A stretch of DNA of 38,938 nt from Bacteroidales bacterium (GTDB lineage: Bacteria; Bacteroidota; Bacteroidia; Bacteroidales; Tenuifilaceae), in the NCBI GenBank assembly GCA_016931855.1, contig JAFGDZ010000038.1, forward strand, positions 1-38,938, given 5' to 3'. The stretch's first letter is position 1, and each line of letters opens with the position of its first letter. This document shows positions 23,649 through 30,818 of the stretch, one piece after another. The translations under genes and the position numbers were made by a program. The notes under the pieces are model-generated. The model was not told the origin of the DNA and did no database searches. It worked only from the letters and a program-made list of their open reading frames with translations.

Positions 23649-25058
23649 TTATTGCAGCCACTTAATTTGTTTGGGTTTAATCTTGTATTTACCAATACGT
23701 ATTGGTACTGCAAGTTTAATAGATACCCTAAGATGATTGTTACTTGTTTCTCTAAGCTTGATATACTCCCCCGTAAAAGATGTGTTTACAGCTCCTATTC
23801 TATATAGAATTCCGAATGAGGGTATAAGCATAAACTTTGAATCGGCTTTTAGTGCAGTACCCTTGAAGTTGCCCCAGCTATATGCTCCTTTTAGCCCTAC
23901 TAGTAAACTCAGGGATTTATCGTTTTTTAAGAGGATTGAGCCAAACTCTTTTTCTATCCCCACTGTAAATATGCTTCTTTTTTCTTTTAGTTGATATATT
24001 CTGTTATTGCGAAATACCTCAGCAGTCCTTGCCCTTGGGCGTATTGCATAGCCTAGGGTTATATGCGTTTTCGATAGGGTCTCAAACAAGCTAATTCCTC
24101 CCTCAAACATGAACTCTTTATTGCCAAATAGCATCCCAACATAGGGAGAAATTTGCGATACTCTGGGTTTAATGGATTTTTTGTACCCTTTCTCTTTAAG
24201 TGCCGTGTAAATATCATTTAAGCCCGCTTCCTTTGCTAGCTGTAAGTAGTTATTCCTCTTTTCGTTTGATAAAGAATCTGCATTTAGTTCAATAAGTAGC
24301 TTGGCCGCATCGCTTGCTCCATGGTATATTGCTATGGAGAGCGCGTTGTTACCAGAACCATTCTTCTTAAACGGATCGGCATCATATTCCAACAACTTTT
24401 GTATAATAAGGGTATCATTAAACTGTGCGGCCGCCATAAGGGGAGTGTACCCCCTGTGGTCGGCAATATTGGGATCTACACCCTCTTTTAGTAAAATATC
24501 GAGTGTACTTGTTGCGCCAACATAGGCCGCCATCATTACAGTGGAGTTGCCCATTATATCTGTTGTATGAGGGGTTGCTCCGTAGTAAAGCATTAGGCTT
24601 GTTAAGTATGGATAGCCATTAACAACTGCGTTGTGTAGCGGAGTAACATTATAGCTGTTTGCTGCATCAATTTCTGCTCCGTATTTTATCAGAATCTCAG
24701 CAATGGTATCTAAATTTAGGTATGTTGCAGTGTGGAGTGCGGTGTTGCCATCTACAGGTTTTGCATTTGGATTTGCACCCTTAAGTAGTAGCAGGGTTAC
24801 CAGTTGCGGCCTCCCTGTTTGTGTTGCATACATTAGGGGCGTTATTCCGTCCCACGTTTGGATGTTTGGATCGGCTCCATTTTTAAGTAAAAAAGCCACT
24901 GTTTCAATGTTCCCTGAGTCGGCCTGAACTAATAGCTGTTCGCTAAAGAAAGTTTTTTTCCATTCTGTACTTAGGCTGTCAGTATTAGTTTCCTGAGCCT
25001 GTAGTGGGAGTAAAAATGGGCAAAAGGTTATTACTAGTAGTAGGAATATATAACGCAT
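23649..25058 (-). CDS. Ankyrin-repeat protein with a C-terminal beta-barrel-like domain
   Basis: 469 residues. A signal peptide (MRYIFLLLVITFCPFLLPLQAQE) is followed by about seven ankyrin repeats (about 45-285) with classic phrases: DGITPLMYATQTGRPQLVTLLLLKGANPN, DGNTALHTATYLN, NVTPLHNAVVNG, RGYTPLMAAAQF. After about residue 305 the sequence becomes alternating hydrophobic/polar strands (SPYVGMLFGNKEFMFEGGISLFE ... HITLGYAIRPR ... LSLLVGLKGAYSWGNF), as in a small outer-membrane beta-barrel, and ends GKYKIKPKQIKWLQ. Ankyrin repeats exposed at the periplasmic face of a barrel would be a protein-binding device. The lipoprotein gene follows after 7 nt. The start at 25058 is set by the signal peptide; the frame is open to 25112. 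Confidence 0.75.
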   Translation of the reverse strand: MRYIFLLLVITFCPFLLPLQAQETNTDSLSTEWKKTFFSEQLLVQADSGNIETVAFLLKNGADPNIQTWDGITPLMYATQTGRPQLVTLLLLKGANPNAKPVDGNTALHTATYLNLDTIAEILIKYGAEIDAANSYNVTPLHNAVVNGYPYLTSLMLYYGATPHTTDIMGNSTVMMAAYVGATSTLDILLKEGVDPNIADHRGYTPLMAAAQFNDTLIIQKLLEYDADPFKKNGSGNNALSIAIYHGASDAAKLLIELNADSLSNEKRNNYLQLAKEAGLNDIYTALKEKGYKKSIKPRVSQISPYVGMLFGNKEFMFEGGISLFETLSKTHITLGYAIRPRARTAEVFRNNRIYQLKEKRSIFTVGIEKEFGSILLKNDKSLSLLVGLKGAYSWGNFKGTALKADSKFMLIPSFGILYRIGAVNTSFTGEYIKLRETSNNHLRVSIKLAVPIRIGKYKIKPKQIKWLQ

Positions 25059-25116
25059 AAAATGTAATTTTTGATAGCTACCGTTATCAATTTCTATTCC
25101 AAACTTAAACAAAAAT

Positions 25117-25147
25117 AAAAAAGCGGCCAGTATTGAGCCGCTTTTTT
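25117..25147 (-). terminator. Terminator after osmC-like gene
   Basis: AAAAAAGCGGC and GCCGCTTTTTT form a perfect 11-bp stem with a 9-nt loop. It lies downstream of the OsmC gene and before the ankyrin gene. Confidence 0.9.
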
Positions 25148-25168
25148 AACCTCTAAACGCATTATTTA

Positions 25169-25564
25169 CTATAGCTGTGTGGCAATAGTCCTTATTGATG
25201 GCGGATTTTGTAAATGTTTCTTAACCGCACATTGGTCGGCTGCTTTAATTATTGCAGCCTTATATTTCTCTGGGAACGAGTCGGGAACTTGGATATCAAT
25301 AACAATATCCTCAATCAGGTGCGACATAGGGTTGAACTTGTGCTTCTGTGTAATCTTAATCCCGTCGGCAGATATTCCTCTCGAGTCGCAAAAGGCCTTT
25401 ACATAAAAACCCGCACAAGTACCTAAAGAGGCTAGGAATATAGAGAATGGAGCGGGTGCTGCATCATCTCCACCTGCCATAACTGGCTGATCCGTTAGTA
25501 CAGTGTGATTTCCCATGTGGGCTTTTACCTGTTTTTTCCCTTCAAGGGTGAAAAGAATGTCCAT
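25169..25564 (-). CDS. OsmC-family peroxiredoxin-like protein
   Basis: 131 residues, the usual size for OsmC/Ohr proteins, which reduce organic hydroperoxides with two conserved cysteines. Here these are Cys50 in LGTCAGFYVKAFC and Cys112 in DQCAVKKHL, both in the family's positions. A third cysteine, Cys59, follows Cys50. OsmC and Ohr cannot be told apart by eye; the GGDDAAPAPFSIFLASLGTCAG segment is like the general OsmC (YhfA-type) branch. It has its own terminator and is monocistronic. A role in oxidant defence suits an anaerobe, but the electron donor is unknown. Confidence 0.88.
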   Translation of the reverse strand: MDILFTLEGKKQVKAHMGNHTVLTDQPVMAGGDDAAPAPFSIFLASLGTCAGFYVKAFCDSRGISADGIKITQKHKFNPMSHLIEDIVIDIQVPDSFPEKYKAAIIKAADQCAVKKHLQNPPSIRTIATQL

Positions 25565-25929
25565 ATGTAATTATTGTTTTGTGGTTTCAGTTGTATGTAT
25601 ATATATGCATAGTAACATATGTGTTTAAAAAAGGTTTAACGCTATTAAATAAAATGTTCTATTCCAATAGTCGCAATCTTGTTATATGGGCTATGATTTT
25701 GGCAAAATAGTTAGAGCCGTGTATTATAAACCTCCTCTTATAGGGCAGCAATGAGTATCTGCTGTGCTGTGCAATTAGCTTAATTGCCTCCAGTTAGCTC
25801 TTTCCCTAAAGCGGATAGATGTTTTTAAACGTTCTGTCCAGCTTTGTTTTTCTGTAAATCTTTCCGATTTTTAAGCCTTTATAAAGAACTATAGTCAAAC
25901 CTAAATTCTTATAAACCTAAATCGATAAT
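25565..25929. other. Intergenic region without a recognised gene
   Basis: 365 bp between divergent osmC-like and C1B peptidase genes. Both promoters should lie here, but I find no clear TAnnTTTG box. A CTTTATAAAG palindrome at 25877-25886 lies 44 bp before the peptidase start. Nothing else stands out. Confidence 0.5.
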
Positions 25930-27129
25930 ATGAATAGATTAAGAAGCATTGTTGCCTTGGCGCTTATCGTGTCTGCATCAACAGCAGTAACGGCTCAGGA
26001 GCAGGAGCCTAAAGAGCAGGGGTACACCTTTACTATGGTTAAGGAGGTTAAAACTACCGATGTAGAGAATCAGCACCGGTCTTCAACCTGCTGGAGCTTT
26101 TCGGGTGTGGCCTTTTTGGAAACCGAACTCCTTAGAATGGGGAAACCTGCCGTTGACCTTTCCGAGATGTATATTGTGCGCCATACATACGCTGGTAAAG
26201 CAGAGAAGTATGTTAGGCTACAGGGATCGATGAACTTTGCTGGCGGAGGCTCTTTTTACGATGTAATTGAGACCATTAAAAAGTATGGTATTGTTCCAGA
26301 GCAGGCTTACCCTGGGTTGAGCTATGGCGAGGAGGCTCATGTTCATGGTGAGCTTGATGCTGTTACTAAGGCTTATATTGATGCCGTAATTAAGAACCCT
26401 AATCGTAAGCTCTCCACTGCATGGAAAGCGGGTTTTGATGGGATTCTTGATGCCTACCTTGGCGTTCGCCCTTCTACGTTCACGTATAATGGTAAGGAAT
26501 ATACTCCTAAGTCGTATGCCGAGTCTCTAGGGCTAAATATTAACGACTATGTTTATGTTACCTCTTATTCTCACCATCCGTTCTATAGCAACTTTGTGCT
26601 AGAGGTTCCTGATAACTGGGCTTGGGGTGGTGTTTACAACTTGCCATTGGATGAGTTTGCGCAGGTTTTTGACCATGCCATTGACAACGGGTACTCTGTA
26701 GCTTGGGCTAGCGATATTAGCGAGAAGGGCTTCTCTTACCAGAACGGAGTAGCTGTTGTTCCTGAGGCTAATGTGGCTGAGATGTCTGATTCTGAAAAAT
26801 CAAAATGGACAGATCTTTCTCCACGCGAAAAAGAGGCTATGCTTTATAAGTTTGAGAGCCCAAGTTTCGAGAAGAAAATTACTCAGGAGATGCGCCAAGA
26901 CGCTTTTGATAACTATCAAACAACCGATGATCATGGTATGCTGATTGTCGGAATAGCCAAGGATCAAAAGGGGAATAAGTACTATAAGGTGAAGAATAGC
27001 TGGGGTACTACCGATAAGTACAACGGATTTTTCTTTGCTTCGGAGCCCTTCGTGCTGTACAAAACCATGTCGATTATGGTTCATAAAAACGCCATTCCAA
27101 AGGATATTGCAAAGAAGCTAAAGCTGTAG
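25930..27129 (+). CDS. Secreted C1B cysteine aminopeptidase (bleomycin hydrolase/PepC type)
   Basis: 399 residues with a cleavable signal ending TVTAQE, so exported, unlike cytoplasmic PepC. The papain-type catalytic residues are visible: Cys54 in SSTCWSFS, His335 in DDHGMLIVG and Asn356 in KVKNSWGTT. The closing KNSWGTT...GFFFASEPFVLYKTM resembles the C1B family. Family members trim amino acids from the N-termini of peptides. In Bacteroidales, secreted members take part in growth on protein, which fits the tricorn-like protease and PepD in this window. A long stem-loop follows the stop and ends transcription. Confidence 0.9.
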   Translation: MNRLRSIVALALIVSASTAVTAQEQEPKEQGYTFTMVKEVKTTDVENQHRSSTCWSFSGVAFLETELLRMGKPAVDLSEMYIVRHTYAGKAEKYVRLQGSMNFAGGGSFYDVIETIKKYGIVPEQAYPGLSYGEEAHVHGELDAVTKAYIDAVIKNPNRKLSTAWKAGFDGILDAYLGVRPSTFTYNGKEYTPKSYAESLGLNINDYVYVTSYSHHPFYSNFVLEVPDNWAWGGVYNLPLDEFAQVFDHAIDNGYSVAWASDISEKGFSYQNGVAVVPEANVAEMSDSEKSKWTDLSPREKEAMLYKFESPSFEKKITQEMRQDAFDNYQTTDDHGMLIVGIAKDQKGNKYYKVKNSWGTTDKYNGFFFASEPFVLYKTMSIMVHKNAIPKDIAKKLKL

Positions 27130-27146
27130 CCATTTGCGCGTTGCGT

Positions 27147-27206
27147 AAAAGCCAGCGATAATCTGCCAATAGTATCATGTAAAGATTATTGCTGGCTTTT
27201 CCTTTT
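27147..27206 (+). terminator. Terminator after the C1B peptidase gene
   Basis: AAAAGCCAGCGATAATCT at 27147-27164 pairs with 27183-27200 (one G-U pair), followed by a pyrimidine run. Confidence 0.8.
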
Positions 27207-27321
27207 AAAAGGAAATACAAGGAGTGATGTTATTGTCAATTACAAAAGTTTTAAAGAATAGTATTCTATTTATATAATATTTACGCTATCTTTAGCTATA
27301 AACTCTAAAAGTTTCGTTACT

Positions 27322-27702
27322 ATGATGGACTTAACGAGGCTCTACATTAAGGGTACATCTAAAACCCCTGAAATTGATTTTGCGCCGGGTAACATGCAAG
27401 TATCGGGAAGGTCGATTCCTGAAGATGCTCTTGCTTTTTACCAGCCAGTAATACAGTGGCTTCAAAACTACTTAGTGAATCCGGAAAAGCAAACAAAGGT
27501 TAGCTTCCGCATAGAGTATATAAATAGCGGTTCGAACCGTTTTGTTTTTACCATTCTTAAGCTCTTTGATGAGTGCTTTAAGAAGGGGAGCGACATTACT
27601 GTTAGCTGGTATTACGAGGAGGATGACGATACCATTAAAGGTCTGGGTAAGGATCTTCAATCGTTAATGGAAATCCCCATTGAACTGGTTGAAATTCCTT
27701 AA
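27322..27702 (+). CDS. SiaC-family regulatory phosphoprotein (DUF1987)
   Basis: 126 residues (125 if the second ATG, at 27325, is used). The sequence begins LYIKGTSKTPEIDFAPGNMQVSGRSIPEDALAFYQPVIQWLQNYL, characteristic of DUF1987, and continues to INSGSNRFVFTILKLFDECF. In Pseudomonas SiaC a threonine in the equivalent loop is phosphorylated by SiaB and dephosphorylated by the PP2C phosphatase SiaA to control c-di-GMP signalling. Here the loop reads NSGS, so a serine would be the phosphosite. No SiaB-like kinase is adjacent; a SpoIIE-type phosphatase is encoded at 34098-36431. It is convergent with the DUF4956 gene, separated by only 12 nt. Confidence 0.85.
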   Translation: MMDLTRLYIKGTSKTPEIDFAPGNMQVSGRSIPEDALAFYQPVIQWLQNYLVNPEKQTKVSFRIEYINSGSNRFVFTILKLFDECFKKGSDITVSWYYEEDDDTIKGLGKDLQSLMEIPIELVEIP

Positions 27703-27714
27703 CGGGTAGCATTA

Positions 27715-28419
27715 TTAGTCTTCATCGTCATCAAATTTGTTTCCTTGCTCATTTGTGGAGGGAATTCCTTTGGAAGTGTCGTTCATGAAGTGAATGGTAA
27801 TCCAAGCAATATCCTTTAGGAAATCAACTTTTCCTATTTCAACCCTTTTTATTTCTAGTCCAGTTCTATCCTGTAAGTCGGCAATAAGCTCAGCCCTTTT
27901 GCTGGGCTTAATTAAATCTATCCGTTCGTAAATAACCACCCTGTGCGATAGGTGCCTAAGCATCATCAGTCGTTCAAGTATAAAGGTGCTTATAAGTATT
28001 GCGGCATTGGCAAAGAGCAGCTCAGCGTAGCTAACCTTTTTTGATGAGATTGCGTTTATAACCGATACCGTAATAACTAGGAACAGATAGGTCATCTCCT
28101 TTATTGGTATGGGGTTGGTTCTGTATCTTATAATTCCAAAAACGGCAAATAAGCCTAGTGCAAACCCTAGCTGTAACTTTACGCTAGCCAACAGGAAGCA
28201 CATAAAGAATATTAGCAGGCCAATTAGCAAAAAGGTGAAAAGATAATCTTTTCTAAGTGTTTGGGGGTAATACAAGTATCTTACTATTGTAACCAGCATT
28301 ACAAGGTTTATTGTAAACCGTAGTATCATGGTTATAAAATCGTTGGAGTTAATCACCTTTATTCCAAACAGTCTAAGCTCATCGGACTGTATAATGGTAG
28401 TTAGTAAATCGTTAAGCAT
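27715..28419 (-). CDS. DUF4956-family membrane protein
   Basis: 234 residues. Five or six hydrophobic segments (about 28-160) are followed by a soluble C-terminal domain (about 165-234) that ends in an acidic tail, NKFDDDED. The conserved-looking motif FGIIRYRTNPIPIKEMTY (about 95-112) is characteristic of DUF4956. Its start codon overlaps the last codons of the VTC gene by 8 nt, so the two are translationally coupled. In eukaryotes, VTC polymerases are coupled to a membrane channel that moves polyphosphate; by analogy this protein may provide the membrane part. This is inference. Confidence 0.88.
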   Translation of the reverse strand: MLNDLLTTIIQSDELRLFGIKVINSNDFITMILRFTINLVMLVTIVRYLYYPQTLRKDYLFTFLLIGLLIFFMCFLLASVKLQLGFALGLFAVFGIIRYRTNPIPIKEMTYLFLVITVSVINAISSKKVSYAELLFANAAILISTFILERLMMLRHLSHRVVIYERIDLIKPSKRAELIADLQDRTGLEIKRVEIGKVDFLKDIAWITIHFMNDTSKGIPSTNEQGNKFDDDED

Positions 28420-29167
28420 GGGTTATGCGTTTTACGTTTCTAATTATCGCCTTAAAGCTATTAGCTTTGATACTGGGTACTAGTAACGCCGTTCCAATGG
28501 CGTACTTGCTAAAGGATGCGGGTCTAAAGTTATTTTGTCTTAAGTGATGAACCAGAGGGCTTTCCTCTTCCCGCTTGTCTTGCTTTACCTCAATAATGCA
28601 TAGGCTAGGAAGGCTTTGTGTGTAACCAATAGGGGTTGAAACGCTTAGGTTTATATCAATAGTTACCCTCTCCTTGTAGCTTCTGCCTATTAGTGATATT
28701 CTGCTAAAATCGGTAGTTAGTGTGTGCTTTAGCCCTTCTGCGGAGTAGGGCGTGTTCTCATGAATGAACGATGTGATGGTGCTATTGTTTGCGCCGTCTA
28801 ATCCTCCCTCAACTCGCATTTTATTGGTTCTCCCTTTGGGGGTTTTAACCTTAACCTCAAGAAAAGTTTGCTGGGACGCAATGTACGACCTTACCCTAAT
28901 TTTATACCTTAACGGTCTTTTGTTGTGGTGCGCAAGGTACATGTCTCGGTTTTCGGTGTCGAAATACTCTGTATGGTAGGGGAGTACGGTACATTCCTTT
29001 ATGGTGAGGATGTAGTAGTGATCCTTTATCTGGTTAAGAATTTCGGGAATCAGGTTAGCGTTAACTAGGTACTTTTTGTCAACCCTATTCATAAGCTTTG
29101 CCCTATCGGCCTCTTTTAATCCGATAGGTGGAAACCCTAGTTCTTGTATTATACTCTCAGTATTCAC
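28412..29167 (-). CDS. VTC-domain polyphosphate polymerase-like protein
   Basis: 251 residues, almost entirely a VTC domain, the tunnel-fold catalytic unit of yeast Vtc4, which makes polyphosphate from ATP. Charged residues expected to line the tunnel are present: Lys31/Lys32 (VDKKYLV), Arg87, Arg91 and Arg93 (RYKIRVRSY), Glu104, Lys106 and Lys108 (LEVKVK), Arg113, Lys116 and Arg118, Arg168, Glu193 and Lys195 (IIEVKQD). The complete set suggests an active enzyme. No signal or membrane segment is seen, so it acts in the cytoplasm, probably at the membrane with the overlapping DUF4956 gene product. The repeat protein gene lies 5 nt upstream. Confidence 0.85.
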   Translation of the reverse strand: MNTESIIQELGFPPIGLKEADRAKLMNRVDKKYLVNANLIPEILNQIKDHYYILTIKECTVLPYHTEYFDTENRDMYLAHHNKRPLRYKIRVRSYIASQQTFLEVKVKTPKGRTNKMRVEGGLDGANNSTITSFIHENTPYSAEGLKHTLTTDFSRISLIGRSYKERVTIDINLSVSTPIGYTQSLPSLCIIEVKQDKREEESPLVHHLRQNNFRPASFSKYAIGTALLVPSIKANSFKAIIRNVKRITHA

Positions 29168-29172
29168 GCTGC

Positions 29173-29580
29173 TTAATGCTTGGTGTATTCGTAAACCTTA
29201 CGGGTTTTTAGTTTTCCGTCGGGGCCATAAATTTTGCGCTCAACCTTCAGGTTCCCGTTGTATTGGGTTACCTCTTTGCGTATAATTTGCCCTTTGGGGT
29301 TGTATGTTGTTTCGGTGGTTAGGTTACCAGCGCCATCAAATACATACTCCATGTGCCTTATTACAAAGCCCTGCTCGTCAAATTCCTTTTCAAGTATAGT
29401 TCTGCCTTTTTCATCAAAAGCGTACTCTGCCTCTTTAAACTTAACTTCGGCTCCATTCTTAAAGGAATGCTTCCAAACAGTTTGGGTTTTAACAGCGTTT
29501 TCCTTTAGCTTCTTTTTGCTTTGAGCGGTTGCAATGCTGGATAGGGCAATTAGCAACGCTATAATTAGCAACCTTTTCAT
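29173..29580 (-). CDS. Secreted repeat protein (YD/RHS-like motifs), first gene of the VTC operon
   Basis: 135 residues. Signal peptide MKRLLIIALLIALSSIATAQ, then repeats of about 18-22 residues with the pattern Y-x-F/Y-D/N-x-x-G-x-x-I/L: YAFDEKGRTILEKEF, YVFDGAGNLTTETTY, YNPKGQIIRKEV, YGPDGKLKTRKVYEY. These resemble YD/RHS or MORN-type beta-hairpin repeats, but the protein is too small to be a toxin shell. It is exported while the VTC enzyme is not, so its part in the operon is unclear. The gap to the VTC gene is 5 nt, which indicates co-transcription. Confidence 0.75.
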   Translation of the reverse strand: MKRLLIIALLIALSSIATAQSKKKLKENAVKTQTVWKHSFKNGAEVKFKEAEYAFDEKGRTILEKEFDEQGFVIRHMEYVFDGAGNLTTETTYNPKGQIIRKEVTQYNGNLKVERKIYGPDGKLKTRKVYEYTKH

Positions 29581-29735
29581 GTTAAAATATTTATGCTAAT
29601 GTATGAAAATGTGGTAAATAAGTAATGTATTGAACTTATCTATACGAGTATTTGCGAATTTTGTTTTTATAAGGTATTTGGTGTAGGAAGTGGGTATTTG
29701 GGTTAAAAGCTGTATTTTCGAAAAAAAACTAGAGT

Positions 29736-29894
29736 ATGTATAAGTGTAAAGTTTGCGGATATGTTTACGATCCAGAGGTAGGCGATCCCGACCATGGTAT
29801 TGCGCCAGGTACTGCTTTTGAGGATATTCCTAATAGCTGGGTTTGTCCTGTTTGTGGAGTGCGTAAGGATGATTTTGTGCCCTTTGAACTATAG
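29736..29894 (+). CDS. Rubredoxin
   Basis: 52 residues, the full length of a typical rubredoxin, a small cytoplasmic one-electron carrier with a single iron held by four cysteines. The two iron-binding knuckles are [10 protein letters not shown] (Cys4, Cys7) and [11 protein letters not shown] (Cys37, Cys40), with the family features [31 protein letters not shown]. In anaerobes it passes electrons to oxygen- or peroxide-reducing enzymes such as rubrerythrin; none is nearby. The gene has its own terminator and stands between divergent and convergent minus-strand genes. Confidence 0.97.
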   Translation: MYKCKVCGYVYDPEVGDPDHGIAPGTAFEDIPNSWVCPVCGVRKDDFVPFEL

Positions 29895-29895
29895 T

Positions 29896-29924
29896 AAAAT
29901 GGGTGGAACTTATCCGCCCATTTT
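29896..29924. terminator. Bidirectional terminator between rubredoxin and TauE/SafE genes
   Basis: AAAATGGGTGGA at 29896-29907 pairs with TCCGCCCATTTT at 29913-29924 (one G-U pair). Confidence 0.85.
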
Positions 29925-29936
29925 GCTTATTGCTGG

Positions 29937-30737
29937 TTAAAGTAATGCCCAAAGGCCAAATATTTTTGATGCGAATAGCAGTATTATAATTATTAGGAAC
30001 CATCTGGTAAAGTTGGCTCCCCAGCTAACTGATAGCCTCGCTCCAACTATGCCTCCAACTATGTTCCCAATGGCAGATATTAGTCCTATTCTGTAGTCAA
30101 CCTGATTGTTGAGCACAAATATTAGCAATGCAAATGGGCTGTATATAAGAACTGTTAGCACCTTAATGGCGTTTGCTCTAACTAAATCGTACCCCGCCTT
30201 TAGTACTAATGCCGATAAAAGAAAAATACCAACGCCAATATGCGTAAACCCTCCATATAGGCCTATAGCAAGAAAAATAAGCATTTCTTTCCATGTAAGC
30301 TTAGCCTCAATTTTATCTTTAATGCCTTTGGTCCAGCGGGTGGGGTTAGAGAACAGAATGAATATCATGAATAGCATTATTACAGCAAGTAGTTTCTCAA
30401 ATACTTTGGTATCTATAGATGCTGCTATTTGAGCCCCAGCAATGGATCCTATGGCTATGGGGATGGCTATTTTCACGCCTTTTTTTAGGTCTAAAACGCC
30501 CTTCTTGTTAAAGTTTAGCGTTGCGGCTAATGTTTGAAGTACAACGCCAACTCTTATAGTGCCATTGGATATGTTGGCAGGCATTCCCATTGCCATAAAA
30601 AGGGAGTATGTTATTACGGTTCCGCTTCCGGCAATGGTGTTAATAACTCCAACAAGAAAACCTGCCATTATAAGTATAGAGATAACTTGCCACGTGTAAA
30701 GATTCTCTGGGTTCGCTATAAAATCAATGATATTCAT
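29937..30737 (-). CDS. TauE/SafE-family sulfite or organosulfonate exporter-like permease
   Basis: 266 residues, about eight membrane segments in two similar halves. Each half begins with a Gly-rich membrane motif: FLVGVINTIAGSGTVITYSLFMAMG (about 27-50) and GLYGGFTHIGVGIFLLSALVLKAG (about 150-175), which is the TauE/SafE signature. Family members move sulfite, sulfoacetate or other small anions, but the substrate here cannot be told. The start at 30737 (MNIIDFIANPENL) is chosen; the longer frame to 30764 overlaps the terminator region of pepD. It lies downstream of pepD on the same strand, but a stem-loop separates them. Confidence 0.85.
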   Translation of the reverse strand: MNIIDFIANPENLYTWQVISILIMAGFLVGVINTIAGSGTVITYSLFMAMGMPANISNGTIRVGVVLQTLAATLNFNKKGVLDLKKGVKIAIPIAIGSIAGAQIAASIDTKVFEKLLAVIMLFMIFILFSNPTRWTKGIKDKIEAKLTWKEMLIFLAIGLYGGFTHIGVGIFLLSALVLKAGYDLVRANAIKVLTVLIYSPFALLIFVLNNQVDYRIGLISAIGNIVGGIVGARLSVSWGANFTRWFLIIIILLFASKIFGLWALL

Positions 30738-30756
30738 ACGTACCAATAAAAGGGAA

Positions 30757-30796
30757 ACCCCCAAAAGAGCAGCCTGTGTGGAGCTCCATTGGGGGT
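30757..30796 (-). terminator. Terminator after pepD
   Basis: ACCCCCAA at 30757-30764 pairs with TTGGGGGT at 30789-30796, enclosing an inner GAGC/GCTC stem. The minus-strand tail is pyrimidine-rich. Confidence 0.55.
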
Positions 30797-30818
30797 AAAA
30801 TTAAGTGTTTGAGTCAGA

